DNA of 48,818 nt from Candidatus Fermentibacterota bacterium (GTDB lineage Bacteria; Fermentibacterota; Fermentibacteria; Fermentibacterales; JCC-6). The stretch spans positions 1 to 48,818 of the forward strand of contig JAUWSQ010000017.1 in assembly GCA_030609965.1 (NCBI GenBank), in the 5' to 3' direction. Position 1 is the stretch's first letter, and each line of letters opens with the position of its first letter. Shown in pieces: positions 16,384-25,349 of the stretch. The notes beneath the pieces are model-generated. The model ran no database searches. It was not told the DNA's origin and saw only the letters and a list, made by a program, of their open reading frames with translations. A program made the position numbers and the translations under genes.

Positions 16384-17880
16384 ATGCTTGACTTGACTCT
16401 GATATTTCTCGTTCTGTTCGGGGGCGTTTACGATGAGACTCCCCTGACTATCAATCCCGATCCGTCATTTGTTGAGGGAACGTACGAGGAGTGGATTGCG
16501 GATCAGCCCCAGTACCTGCCCCTCGTAGTCACCTCTATCGCAGGGTCCGACGGAGCTGATTTTGTACTGATATTTGAAGATGGACTCACGGACAGCCTTG
16601 ATGCCGGTCTGCTGGATCAATGGACGACAGATATTGCCTCACAGGGGCTTTCCACAGAAGTTGTCGAGGTTACCTACAGCACACCTGAAGAGCTGAAGAC
16701 ATACCTTACAGATAAATACAACGATGGTCTTGAGGGAGCGGTGCTTGTAGGGAATCTTCCTGCGCCCTGGAGCGCTTACAGTGACAGTTCCGCAAAGAGC
16801 TCGCAAACGTTTCCGTGCGATTACTTTTATATGGACCTTGATGGCGACTGGGAGGATAACTGGATCGGATATCCCTTCCAGGTTATCCCCGGTTCCGACG
16901 GGATCTACGATACATTCCACGGAACCCTTGACCCTGAGATATACGTGGGACGGATCAAGGTAGATAACCTGACTGCAGTGGGCGACCCTACCGAAATCCT
17001 GAACGATTACCTGGAGAGGATCCATGAATGGAGACTGAACGGTGATCCGGAGCCCCTTAACGCGCTCTGTTACGTAGATGACGACTGGATTCCCTGGGCA
17101 CCGGAGTACAGGGGTTCCATGCAGTACCTTTATCCCAACACCGAACTCGTGAGTGATGCAGCAGCCACAAACGGCACCGATTATCTCGAAAACAGGCTGC
17201 CGGGCAACTACGTCTGGATAAGCCCGTTCGTTCACTCCAACTCAGCTTTACACTCCTGGAGCCCGGGACCGCTAACGACCTGGGATGAGCTGGTTCCCGC
17301 ATTGCCGCAGGCTCATTTCTATAACCTGTTCGCCTGCTCGAACGCCCGTTTTACGAACATACACAGCATGGGAGCTGTATACGCTTACTGCACGGCGAGC
17401 AGCCTTGCATCGGTGGGAAGCACCAAAAGCGGCGCAATGCTGCACTTCACGCCCTTCTATTCACCACTTGGCACCGGCTCATCATTGGGCGAAGCCTACC
17501 GTGACTGGTGGGGTTACATTTCCCAGGGCGGCCTTTCACCAGGTGAGCTGTCATGGCATCTTGGAATGGTTGTGCTGGGTGACCCTACACTTATACCCGC
17601 AATGCATACGCTTGGAATTGAAGAGTCCGGCAGCGGTACCGATCTTCCGGAGATTGCATTCGCCGGGAATCCCTGCTGCGGGTCACTTTCCGTTTCCTAT
17701 CCCGCGGACCATGGTACATTGGATCTCTACGATACCACAGGCAGACTTGTTGCCACCGGAATCCTTGCGGATTCAGCATGCACTCTGCGGGTTGGCTCAT
17801 TGAATGCTGGTTGCTACATCGCCCGGGTTACGACTGCGGGCGGCACAACAGCATCCGCTTCGGTAATAATTCTTAAATAG
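16384..17880 (+). CDS. Secreted gingipain-like (C25) cysteine peptidase with sorting-type C-terminus
   Basis: A 498-residue exported protein with a short hydrophobic N-terminus (LDLTLIFLVLFGG). The core (about residues 45-400) looks like a C25/caspase-type fold: GAVLVGNLPAPW and DYFYMDLDGDW resemble the propeptide-to-catalytic entry of gingipain-like proteins. Candidate catalytic residues are His284 or His290 (SPFVHSNSALHSW) and Cys318 (YNLFACSNARF). VVLGDPTL closes the domain, as in this family. The last ~65 residues form a beta-sandwich tail with LDLYDTTGRLV and GCYIARVTTAGG, resembling type IX secretion C-terminal signals. No clear ribosome binding site precedes the ATG. Substrate specificity cannot be read. 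Confidence 0.8.
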   Translation: MLDLTLIFLVLFGGVYDETPLTINPDPSFVEGTYEEWIADQPQYLPLVVTSIAGSDGADFVLIFEDGLTDSLDAGLLDQWTTDIASQGLSTEVVEVTYSTPEELKTYLTDKYNDGLEGAVLVGNLPAPWSAYSDSSAKSSQTFPCDYFYMDLDGDWEDNWIGYPFQVIPGSDGIYDTFHGTLDPEIYVGRIKVDNLTAVGDPTEILNDYLERIHEWRLNGDPEPLNALCYVDDDWIPWAPEYRGSMQYLYPNTELVSDAAATNGTDYLENRLPGNYVWISPFVHSNSALHSWSPGPLTTWDELVPALPQAHFYNLFACSNARFTNIHSMGAVYAYCTASSLASVGSTKSGAMLHFTPFYSPLGTGSSLGEAYRDWWGYISQGGLSPGELSWHLGMVVLGDPTLIPAMHTLGIEESGSGTDLPEIAFAGNPCCGSLSVSYPADHGTLDLYDTTGRLVATGILADSACTLRVGSLNAGCYIARVTTAGGTTASASVIILK

Positions 17881-17903
17881 CTTCAGACTGGTAAGATAAT
17901 TCA

Positions 17904-17930
17904 GGGGACATGTGTTTTGTGCATGTCCCT
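17904..17930. terminator. Hairpin between convergent genes, likely bidirectional terminator
   Basis: GGGACATG (17905-17912) pairs perfectly with CATGTCCC (17922-17929), with a G-T pair added outside, around a T-rich loop. It lies between the ends of the C25 peptidase and the amidohydrolase genes. The U-tract is weak on both sides. Confidence 0.5.
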
Positions 17931-17960
17931 CATCTCTGTGTAAGTTCAGATCAGTAATCC

Positions 17961-18935
17961 TCAGAACTTCCAGATTCGCTTTGCATTCTCCGTGCAGATC
18001 ATCTTTCGTGTATAGTTTTCAAGCATCTCAAACAACAAGTTATACCTGGCCATCGTTTTGCCAAGCAGATCGAAGTGCCCGCACAGGTCGGATCCCACCA
18101 GGAACCGGTCAGGATATTCATCCATCAGCTTCAGCCAGCACTTCCTCGGGGTAGCATCTTTGCGGCAGACGGTTTGATCGTATACTACCCAGGATAGATC
18201 CACGTAAACGTTACTGTACTTGCTCAGCACATCCTTGATCATTAGATGGTATGACTTATGGCCTACCCTTCTTGAAATACCGCAATGTGCCCAGATGAAA
18301 GTTGTCCCGGGGAAAGCGGAAAGAACATTCTTCACCTCATACAGGTATTCGAATCTGTCATGATGACCTACAGACGAACTGTTCTGGTGAACCATCACAG
18401 GAAGATCTCTGCTTCCTGCCAGATCATATATGGGCAAAAGGGCGGAATGATTAATCCTGCAAGTTTCTCCCTGGGTCAGATTGGTCAGATCATCATGCCT
18501 GCACATCACCTCACCAATACCTCTCCAGAAACCGTCCATATCCAGTTTCTTCTCCACATGAAAGACTGAGTTCCTGTCGGTGGCATTAAAACCGCATATC
18601 ATCGGCAACAGTCTGTTCTGAAGAGGCTTCTCCAGCGCCTCATATTCAGCTTTCAGTATTGCGTCGGTAGAAGTATAGAAGTAGCACTTTCCGTTATCAT
18701 CAAGGTAATAGTAAGGGGGGTCCGGCTCTTCGCTTTCCCATTTCTTGATGACAGGCAGTCCGAAAACAACGGATCTCAGAATGTTGGCTTCATCCATCCT
18801 CTCGATGAGTGCCTTCAACCCATCGGTCTGCTGAAGAAAATCGACACAGTGAACGTGAGTATCGATGAGTGGGTAAGCACACCTTTCTTTCTCATAATCA
18901 GAAATAGCATCATAGAAGCTCTTACAGAAGCTCAC
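17961..18935 (-). CDS. Amidohydrolase family protein (amidohydrolase 2 type)
   Basis: A TIM-barrel metal hydrolase or decarboxylase of the amidohydrolase superfamily. PLIDTHVHCVDF carries the HxH metal ligands; later candidates are VMVHQN, the barrel-strand FIWAHCGIS and GSDLCGH near the end. The 324 residues match the amidohydrolase-2 group, which includes ACMSD-like decarboxylases and hydrolases; the substrate cannot be predicted. Translation starts at GTG 18935 with GGGAAG about eight bases upstream. It is last in the minus-strand run buk - mutase - lipoprotein - amidohydrolase, 70 bases after the lipoprotein gene, and may be cotranscribed. Confidence 0.75.
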   Translation of the reverse strand: MSFCKSFYDAISDYEKERCAYPLIDTHVHCVDFLQQTDGLKALIERMDEANILRSVVFGLPVIKKWESEEPDPPYYYLDDNGKCYFYTSTDAILKAEYEALEKPLQNRLLPMICGFNATDRNSVFHVEKKLDMDGFWRGIGEVMCRHDDLTNLTQGETCRINHSALLPIYDLAGSRDLPVMVHQNSSSVGHHDRFEYLYEVKNVLSAFPGTTFIWAHCGISRRVGHKSYHLMIKDVLSKYSNVYVDLSWVVYDQTVCRKDATPRKCWLKLMDEYPDRFLVGSDLCGHFDLLGKTMARYNLLFEMLENYTRKMICTENAKRIWKF

Positions 18936-19005
18936 CGGTCGTACTTCCCTTCGCCAAGTATTTCTTCTTCAGGCAGGTGACGACTATCGTTCAGAAATCA
19001 ATAGT

Positions 19006-20607
19006 TTAGAGTTCGGCCCAGCTGCCTGGATCCTCAGGCAGTTTATCAAGAATGTCTTCGTTGATGACCAGTCCGTACTTCTCCTCAAGCTCACGTATAA
19101 CATCCACCGTGGCCTGCTCTTCAAGCCTGTTTCTGGCCATCATATAAAGTTGATCCTCGACCTCATCAAATGTAGAATTCCGTTCGGGGATAATTTCAAT
19201 GAGCCTGAACATGCACATCAGGTCTCCATCGTAAAGATCAAGCGGCCCCATCCAGCTTGTTGTATCTGCTGGATCGATAAGGAAAACATCATCTCCATGA
19301 AATCCTGGAACCTGAGAGACAGTCAAAGGCTTAGTTATCTGTGGATGAGCAGTATCAGCCGTCAGATTCTCGAATCCAGGCATTCTGAGGCGGAATTCCA
19401 TCTGTTCTTCCTGGGATAATTCGCGATATACACTAGCGGTATCTCTGGGCATATAGATAGCCTGAAGAATTCTCATTTCCGGAACTGTAAAGGGTTCCTC
19501 GAGGTTTTCAAACAGTTCTTCCATGTACTCTGTGGTAACAGTAATATTGGATTGAATCCTGTCTGTGTAGAATTCTTCGGATGCAATGTCCATGAGATAC
19601 TTATCCGATTCTTCGCGGAGTGAAATAACGAACTCTGCAGACTCGCTCTGAAGAAGATCAAGACTGTAGAAGTTGAAAAGCAGCAGATCGATGAATCCGT
19701 TCATCCAGACCGTATTGGAGGGACTTATCATCTGGCGGTTCTGGTAGTAAGAGATCTCACCCATTACCTCCTCAACTGTCAGGCTGCCGATATCTGAAGA
19801 GAACACAACGATCTCTCCGGCCGGGCATTCAGCTTCCTCTGAGTAATAAAGTACCAGCTGCTCCAGAACTGTTGAATCCAAACTAAGATTGCAATCGGTG
19901 TGGAAGGACTGCATAAGGCTATCCTCCATCTCCTGGTATCTTCTTGTCGCGATCGCAGACGCAGCATTTGATCGAACAGTCACTGTATCCGCAAGAGCCT
20001 GGATAATAAGCGAAGAATCCGCTGTCACGATGGAATCAAGTCTTACTTCAATTCCGCTCTCCATTATTCCGACTTCCCCGAAAGAAAGGGAATCGAGCAG
20101 CATGATCAGATCAGCTGGAAGGAGCGGGATATGGACGGGGCCTAGAGTTTCCTCGGAATCACTGCCGGGATATATTGTATAAAGGACATGTCTGCCGAGA
20201 TAGCTCAAGAAAAAATCTATTTCGTCATCACTGATGGTTTCCAGGATTCTCTCGAAAAGCAATTTCCTTGCGGCTTCGCCGAGTTGGGCATTAAACCAGG
20301 CCCCTCTGTTTAGAAGCAGGAGGCGATCATCAAGGTATCCCGCTTCCGCAATCTCCAGCTGGAGGAGAGCTTTCCGGCCGTAGGTAACAATGTATTCTCC
20401 GATGGTGTTATCCTTCGAAGTGAAGAGTTCCCTCTGACTGTCTCCAAGCTGGTTCCAGGTTTCACCTATATCACCAACAGAGATCGTGTCTTCACAGACG
20501 ACGATGAGCCAGGTTGTCCTGTCGACACTTGAACCGCCGCATCCAGCGACAAGTGATATGATAGTTAACGTAATAACAGCTGCTGCTGATGGATTAATGA
20601 ATTTCAC
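19006..20607 (-). CDS. Lipoprotein with SurA/PpiC-like foldase architecture
   Basis: The N-terminus KFINPSAAAVITLTIISLVAGC is a lipoprotein signal with lipobox LVAG-C, so the mature protein is anchored on the periplasmic side. The start is set at GTG 20607 because AGGTGG lies five bases before it; a GTG three codons earlier lacks such a site. The rest is mostly helical and acidic. Two N-lobe-like entries (TISVGDIGETWNQL and LTVEEVMGEISYYQ) and a late segment (MRILQAIYMPRDTASVYREL, GDDVFLIDP, YDGDLMCMFRLIEIIPE) recall parvulin chaperones such as SurA/PrsA. The family link is by general pattern, and isomerase residues are not certain. It may fold exported proteins such as the peptidases nearby. 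Confidence 0.6.
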   Translation of the reverse strand: MKFINPSAAAVITLTIISLVAGCGGSSVDRTTWLIVVCEDTISVGDIGETWNQLGDSQRELFTSKDNTIGEYIVTYGRKALLQLEIAEAGYLDDRLLLLNRGAWFNAQLGEAARKLLFERILETISDDEIDFFLSYLGRHVLYTIYPGSDSEETLGPVHIPLLPADLIMLLDSLSFGEVGIMESGIEVRLDSIVTADSSLIIQALADTVTVRSNAASAIATRRYQEMEDSLMQSFHTDCNLSLDSTVLEQLVLYYSEEAECPAGEIVVFSSDIGSLTVEEVMGEISYYQNRQMISPSNTVWMNGFIDLLLFNFYSLDLLQSESAEFVISLREESDKYLMDIASEEFYTDRIQSNITVTTEYMEELFENLEEPFTVPEMRILQAIYMPRDTASVYRELSQEEQMEFRLRMPGFENLTADTAHPQITKPLTVSQVPGFHGDDVFLIDPADTTSWMGPLDLYDGDLMCMFRLIEIIPERNSTFDEVEDQLYMMARNRLEEQATVDVIRELEEKYGLVINEDILDKLPEDPGSWAEL

Positions 20608-20661
20608 TATTTCCACCTTTCCAGTATGTCCGCTTTACAGGAACCTGCAGAACAGGTTGCG

Positions 20662-22326
20662 TCAGAGGACTGTGTTTGGTCTGTATTCGCCAAATGATTC
20701 GCGAAGTACACCGCATATTTCTCCAAGTGTAGCATAGGATCGTACGGCATCCAATATTGTTGGCATGAGGTTCTCAGATGATTTTGCGGCCAGTTCAAGA
20801 GATTTCATGCACTCGCTAACCACACCGTTATCACGGCTTTTTCTGATGTCTTTCAGTTTTGCGAACTGTGCTTTCTCTACTGAGGGGTCAACCCTCAGGA
20901 GTCCCTCTGGCGGAGGTTCTTCAATCACGAAACTGTTCACCCCTACAACTATGCGCTCGGAGTTCTCAATCTCCTGCTGATAGATGTATGCAGCATCCTG
21001 AATCTGACGCTGGGGGTATCCATCTTCCACGGCCTGAACCATTCCGCCCATAGAATCGATTTTAGTTATATAATCCCCTGCTTCGGTTTCTATCCTGTCC
21101 GTCATTTCCTCTACGAAGTAACTTCCTGCCAGTGGATCTACTGTATTCGTAACCCCTGACTCGTTAGCGACGATCTGCTGGGTTCGGAGAGCAATTCGTA
21201 CAGCGTGTTCCGATGGCAGTGCCAGGGCTTCATCTCTGCTGTTGGTATGAAGGCTCTGCGTTCCCCCAAGCACCGCTGCCAGGGTTTGAACAGCCACCCT
21301 GACGATATTGTTATCGGGCTGCTGGGCGGTAAGTGTGGAACCGCCGGTCTGAGTATGGAACCGGAGCATCAGACTTTTTGCTTTGCGCGCACCGAACCTT
21401 TCTCTCATTACCCTTGCCCACAACCTTCGAGCTGCCCTGAACTTCGCGATCTCCTCAAGAAGATCGTTATGAGCATTGAAAAAGAAGCTGAGCCTTGGGG
21501 CGAAGTCATCCACCGTAAGACCCGCTTTTATTGCTGCGTCAACGTATGCTATTCCGTCCGCTATAGTAAAAGCAACCTCCTGAGAGGCGGTGCACCCGGC
21601 CTCCCTGATATGGTAGCCTGATATGCTGATCGTGTTCCACATCGGAACATTCCGGTTGCAGAAGCTGAAAATATCGGTGATCAGCCTCATGGAATGACCG
21701 GGTGGGAAAATGTAAGTTCCCCTTGCCATGTATTCCTTGAGTATGTCGTTCTGAATCGTACCTCTGAGTTTTTCAGAAGGAATAGACTGCTTTTCAGCTA
21801 CGGCTATATACATTGCAAGCAGGACAGCCGCTGGTGCATTGATAGTCATGGATGTGGAAACACTGTCCAGTGGAATATCCTTGAAGAGCAGCTCCATATC
21901 GGCCAGGCTGTCGATTGCAACACCCACTTTCCCTACTTCTCCAGCGCACAGAGGGTGGTCGGAATCGTATCCTATCTGAGTCGGGAGGTCAAAGGCTACT
22001 GAAAGACCAGTTTGACCCTGTTCCAGCAGATAGCGGTATCGTCTGTTGGATTCCTCAGCGCTTCCAAAACCGGCATATTGACGCATGGTCCAGAAACGAC
22101 CGCGGTACATCGTTGGCTGAACTCCCCTTGTATAGGGATACTCACCAGGGAATCCCAGCTTCTCCATGTATTCATCCTTGGGATTATCCGGGAAATACAC
22201 CCTTTCCACCGGGTCTCCGGAACCTGTATTGAAAACTTTCTTTCTTTCAGGGAATTTTTCAAGTCCGGGGTTGAGGATCTTCTCCTCCCAGGTCTTTCTT
22301 TCCTTTTCGAAACTGTTTTTACTCAT
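20662..22326 (-). CDS. Methylmalonyl-CoA mutase, catalytic (large) subunit without B12 domain
   Basis: The catalytic TIM barrel interconverts methylmalonyl-CoA and succinyl-CoA. Recognisable segments are [74 protein letters not shown], and [26 protein letters not shown] (Tyr) and YMARGTY (Arg) fit methylmalonyl- rather than isobutyryl-CoA mutase, from recalled family data. It ends after about 555 residues, so the cobalamin-binding domain must be a separate small protein; none is in the window. ATG 22326 is taken over the TTG one codon earlier. It begins eight bases after buk, and with the carboxyltransferase at 4699 suggests a propionate/succinate route. Confidence 0.92.
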   Translation of the reverse strand: MSKNSFEKERKTWEEKILNPGLEKFPERKKVFNTGSGDPVERVYFPDNPKDEYMEKLGFPGEYPYTRGVQPTMYRGRFWTMRQYAGFGSAEESNRRYRYLLEQGQTGLSVAFDLPTQIGYDSDHPLCAGEVGKVGVAIDSLADMELLFKDIPLDSVSTSMTINAPAAVLLAMYIAVAEKQSIPSEKLRGTIQNDILKEYMARGTYIFPPGHSMRLITDIFSFCNRNVPMWNTISISGYHIREAGCTASQEVAFTIADGIAYVDAAIKAGLTVDDFAPRLSFFFNAHNDLLEEIAKFRAARRLWARVMRERFGARKAKSLMLRFHTQTGGSTLTAQQPDNNIVRVAVQTLAAVLGGTQSLHTNSRDEALALPSEHAVRIALRTQQIVANESGVTNTVDPLAGSYFVEEMTDRIETEAGDYITKIDSMGGMVQAVEDGYPQRQIQDAAYIYQQEIENSERIVVGVNSFVIEEPPPEGLLRVDPSVEKAQFAKLKDIRKSRDNGVVSECMKSLELAAKSSENLMPTILDAVRSYATLGEICGVLRESFGEYRPNTVL

Positions 22327-22334
22327 CAACGAAC

Positions 22335-23420
22335 CTATCCTTCGGGATTGTAGATCTTTGCTGTTTCCTGTTCCATGAGAACACGAAGGGCCCCGAGAGC
22401 CAGGGCCTCCATCTCTTTCTCGCCTGGATATACAAGCACATCAGCTATGAACTTTACGCGCTCGGTTATCCAACTGATGAAGCTCTTATCATAAGCAATA
22501 CCGCCCGTAATTACTATTGCGTCAACATCTCCACTGAGTACTGTGGAGAGAGCACCTATCTCCTTGGATATCTGGTATGCCATGGCCCTGTAAACCAATT
22601 CATACCTGCTGTTTCCATTAGTTACTTCCTCTTCGACTTTCATCATGTCATTAGTTCCCAGGTAAGCCACTATCCCGCCCGCGCCTTTGATCATTCGCTT
22701 GATCTCGGTGTGGGTACGTTTACCGCTGAAGCAGAGTTCAACCAGATCTCCGACGGGAAGACCTCCGGATCGCTCAGGTGTAAAAGGTCCGTCTCCGTTA
22801 AGAGCGTTGTTGACGTCGATCACTCTGCCCCCGCTGTGTGCTCCAACTGAAATTCCTCCGCCAAGATGAACCACTATAAGGTTCAGGTCGCAGTAATTTC
22901 TGCCAAGATCAACGGCAGCCATTCTTGCAACAGCCTTCTGGTTCAGTGCATGGAGGATCGATCTTCGGGGAAGATCAGGATGACCCGAGAACCTGGCAAG
23001 AGGTTCCATTTCATCAACAACAACAGGGTCTACTATAAAAGCCGGACACCTGGCAGTGATTGAAAGTTCCTTTGCGATCGGAGCTCCGAGGTTCGAAACA
23101 TGCTCGCCCTGGACCCCTTTGTGCAGATCTTCTATAAGCCTGTCATCAATGGAATAGGTTCCTCCTTCAATTGGGCATAAAACACCACCCCGGCCGACTA
23201 TGGCATCAAAAGCGGAGATTTCAAAATTCGCATTCCTGAGCGCATTCAGTATAACGCCCTTTCTGAAATCGTACTGATCGAAGATATGATCATACCCCGA
23301 AAGCTCTTCCTGCGAATGTGTAAGCTTGGTTGACCAGACTTCCCTTTCATTTTCGAAAACAGATATCTTTGTTGAGGTGGAACCGGGGTTGATCGCTAGG
23401 ATTCTGTAGGTACCTGGCAT
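22335..23420 (-). CDS. buk: Butyrate kinase
   Basis: Converts butyryl-phosphate and ADP to butyrate and ATP; related enzymes also take branched acyl-phosphates. The acetokinase/ASKHA fold shows the N-terminal phosphate loop [16 protein letters not shown], the segment [40 protein letters not shown], and the adenosine-binding VITGGIAYD. Length (361 residues) and these motifs fit Buk rather than acetate kinase, which is about 400 residues and differs in the last motif. AGGAG lies four bases before the ATG. Its usual partner phosphate butyryltransferase is encoded 18 kb away at 41028. It heads the minus-strand run leading into the mutase. Confidence 0.93.
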   Translation of the reverse strand: MPGTYRILAINPGSTSTKISVFENEREVWSTKLTHSQEELSGYDHIFDQYDFRKGVILNALRNANFEISAFDAIVGRGGVLCPIEGGTYSIDDRLIEDLHKGVQGEHVSNLGAPIAKELSITARCPAFIVDPVVVDEMEPLARFSGHPDLPRRSILHALNQKAVARMAAVDLGRNYCDLNLIVVHLGGGISVGAHSGGRVIDVNNALNGDGPFTPERSGGLPVGDLVELCFSGKRTHTEIKRMIKGAGGIVAYLGTNDMMKVEEEVTNGNSRYELVYRAMAYQISKEIGALSTVLSGDVDAIVITGGIAYDKSFISWITERVKFIADVLVYPGEKEMEALALGALRVLMEQETAKIYNPEG

Positions 23421-23458
23421 GCTACTCCTATCTGAATATTCTTATATACTTCAACATA

Positions 23459-23487
23459 ATATTAACTCATGTAAGCTGGATTGCCAA
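23459..23487 (-). promoter_or_regulatory. Predicted promoter for buk
   Basis: Reading on the minus strand, TTGGCA (23482-23487) and TAATAT (23459-23464) are spaced by 17 bases. Transcription would start near 23452, giving a leader of about 32 bases before the buk ATG. Confidence 0.55.
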
Positions 23488-23491
23488 GAAT

Positions 23492-23836
23492 ATGAAAAAT
23501 CACAATTCTGATGTCATCGAAGAGTTGAAGCTTGTCCGTAAGAGAGTGATCAGGCTCGGAGAAAGCTTCAGACTTGAGAAGGTAAGCGCACTCGAGGATT
23601 CGGATATTGAGAAACTGGAGAAGCTCAGGGAACGCTCAAAATCCATCTATCAGATGGAGGTTATTGAATGTCTGAGAGATATAAGAAGGTTGAAACTCCT
23701 TATCACTCCGGATCTGCCTGGAATGGAGGAGGCTGATGATCTGTCGGAGTTGTGCAGAAAAGAGGCTGCTGGTCTTTTCGCACATTTCGTATCAGCACCC
23801 AACAGACTGATACGTATTTGCAAAGCAGGGAAGTAA
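23492..23836 (+). CDS. Hypothetical helical protein, 114 aa
   Basis: The product is highly charged and predicted to be all helix: VIEELKLVRKRVIRLGESFRLEKV, then IEKLEKLRERSKSIYQMEVIECLRDIRRLKLLI. A less charged C-terminus with two cysteines (LSELCRKEAAGLF, RICKAGK) follows. No signal peptide or membrane segment is seen. It diverges from buk and is followed by aspS after 64 bases, with a hairpin at its end. The ribosome binding site is weak (AAGAAT). I do not recognise a family; reading frame integrity and a coiled-coil pattern support a real gene. Confidence 0.6.
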   Translation: MKNHNSDVIEELKLVRKRVIRLGESFRLEKVSALEDSDIEKLEKLRERSKSIYQMEVIECLRDIRRLKLLITPDLPGMEEADDLSELCRKEAAGLFAHFVSAPNRLIRICKAGK

Positions 23837-23851
23837 CCTCCGTCCCTGCTT
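23823..23851 (+). terminator. Hairpin over the end of the 114-aa gene
   Basis: AAGCAGGGA (23823-23831) and TCCCTGCTT (23843-23851) form a perfect 9-bp stem with an 11-base loop that contains the stop codon. A short ATTTC follows, so termination may be partial and allow some read-through to aspS. Confidence 0.45.
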
Positions 23852-23900
23852 ATTTCAGTATATTACCGCTTCCAAACACAAAGACTTTGAAGGGATTCCC

Positions 23901-25244
23901 ATGAAGAGCATAGGTGACAAGGGACTTACAGGCCTCATATCGGCGGGTGAACTGGAGAAAATGACCGGGGAGACCGTAACGATTCACGGTATGGTTCAGA
24001 GGATACGCCGTCTGGGCTGGGGCGCGTTCATAATTCTCCGCAGGCATGACGGTCTTCTGCAGTGCGTAATGGGAAATGAGGGCAACGAGGAAACTCTTGA
24101 TAAGCTTGAAGTGGAACAGTCGGTAGAGGTTGTCGGAACAGTGAAGAAGGCAAAAATAAAGGATACTTCCATTCATCCCAATACCGTTGAACTGCATGTG
24201 GATTCAATTCAATTCATCTCCCTTCCCGCGGAACTGCCACCTGTGGATATGACAAAGAAAGTGCTGGATCTTCATATCGATACCAATCTCGATCTGAGGC
24301 CGCTCAGTCTGCGGCACCCTATGGAACGTGCAAGGCTGAAAGTCGCAGAAACGTTTGCATCGGCATTCCGGAGCAGCCTGACCGGAATGGGATTTACCGA
24401 GATAAGAACCCCGAAGATATGCTCGGTAGGCGCTGAGGGCGGAGCGAACATCTTCAAGATCAAATACTTTGACCGGGAGGCATTTCTCGCCCAGTCACCC
24501 CAGTTCTACAAGCAGATGGGAGTGGGTGTCTTCGAGCGGGTGTTCGAAGTGGGACCCGTATTCAGGGCTGAACCTCACCAGACATCCAGGCATATCAACG
24601 AGTACACTTCCCTGGATTTTGAGATGGGATTCATTACCGGTTTTGAAGAGGTCATGTCAGTCGAAATAGCTGTACTGAGAGACTGCATGGAAGCGCTGAA
24701 AAGGGAATGTTCAGTCGAACTTGAAATGCTGAATGCGGATCTCCCCGTGATATCAGAAACCATCCCATCGGTAACCCTTGAGGAGGCGCACCGCATCACA
24801 CTTGAGGCCAGCGGTAAGGATAACACAGGAGAGCCGGACCTTGATCCGAAGGAAGAGAAAATACTCTGCGCCTGGTCACTTGAGAAATGGGATTCCGAAT
24901 TCCTTTTCGTTACACATTTTCCTACAGAGAAAAGGCCTTTCTATACAATGGATGATCCTGAAAACCCCGGTACAACCCTCGGCTTCGATCTGTTATTCAG
25001 GGGTCTTGAAGTGACAACCGGCGGACAGCGGATACATGATTACGATGTCCAGGTTGAAAAAATGAAAGCCTTCGGGCTTGATCCAGAGTCGTTCAAGAGC
25101 TATCTGCAGGCCCACAAGTACGGTCTCCCTCCCCACGGCGGCCTTGCAATCGGCCTTGAGCGGATAACCGCGAGAATTCTGGGAGTTGATAATATCCGGC
25201 TCACCACCATGTTCCCGCGCGATGTGAAACGACTCACACCCTAG
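23901..25244 (+). CDS. aspS: Aspartyl-tRNA synthetase, archaeal/AspS2 type
   Basis: Class II synthetase that charges tRNA-Asp. An N-terminal OB fold (about residues 18-110, VTIHGMVQRIRRLGWGAFIILRR) is followed by the class II core. Core landmarks are TEIRTPKICSVGAEGGANIF, FLAQSPQFYKQ, motif 2 VFEVGPVFRAEPHQTSRHINEYTSLDFEMGF, and motif 3 GLAIGLERITARILG. The length of 447 and lack of the ~130-residue GAD insertion place it in the archaeal-type group. That group often includes nondiscriminating enzymes, which also make Asp-tRNA-Asn for GatCAB. The start has AAGGGA six bases upstream. The type is secure; discrimination is not determined here. Confidence 0.92.
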   Translation: MKSIGDKGLTGLISAGELEKMTGETVTIHGMVQRIRRLGWGAFIILRRHDGLLQCVMGNEGNEETLDKLEVEQSVEVVGTVKKAKIKDTSIHPNTVELHVDSIQFISLPAELPPVDMTKKVLDLHIDTNLDLRPLSLRHPMERARLKVAETFASAFRSSLTGMGFTEIRTPKICSVGAEGGANIFKIKYFDREAFLAQSPQFYKQMGVGVFERVFEVGPVFRAEPHQTSRHINEYTSLDFEMGFITGFEEVMSVEIAVLRDCMEALKRECSVELEMLNADLPVISETIPSVTLEEAHRITLEASGKDNTGEPDLDPKEEKILCAWSLEKWDSEFLFVTHFPTEKRPFYTMDDPENPGTTLGFDLLFRGLEVTTGGQRIHDYDVQVEKMKAFGLDPESFKSYLQAHKYGLPPHGGLAIGLERITARILGVDNIRLTTMFPRDVKRLTP

Positions 25245-25349
25245 AAATGACAAATGGAATTACAAACTGGTGACTTCAAGTAATTTCTATCGTAGGATAG
25301 TTAAATGCGTTATTACAATCTGAATCAATCCTAACTAAGGCAGGTTGAT

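Noticed and set aside
25287..25300. CTATC-GTAG-GATAG hairpin before hydB as an operator
   Set aside because: Only five base pairs and no repeat elsewhere noticed; kept only as a remark in the hydB entry.
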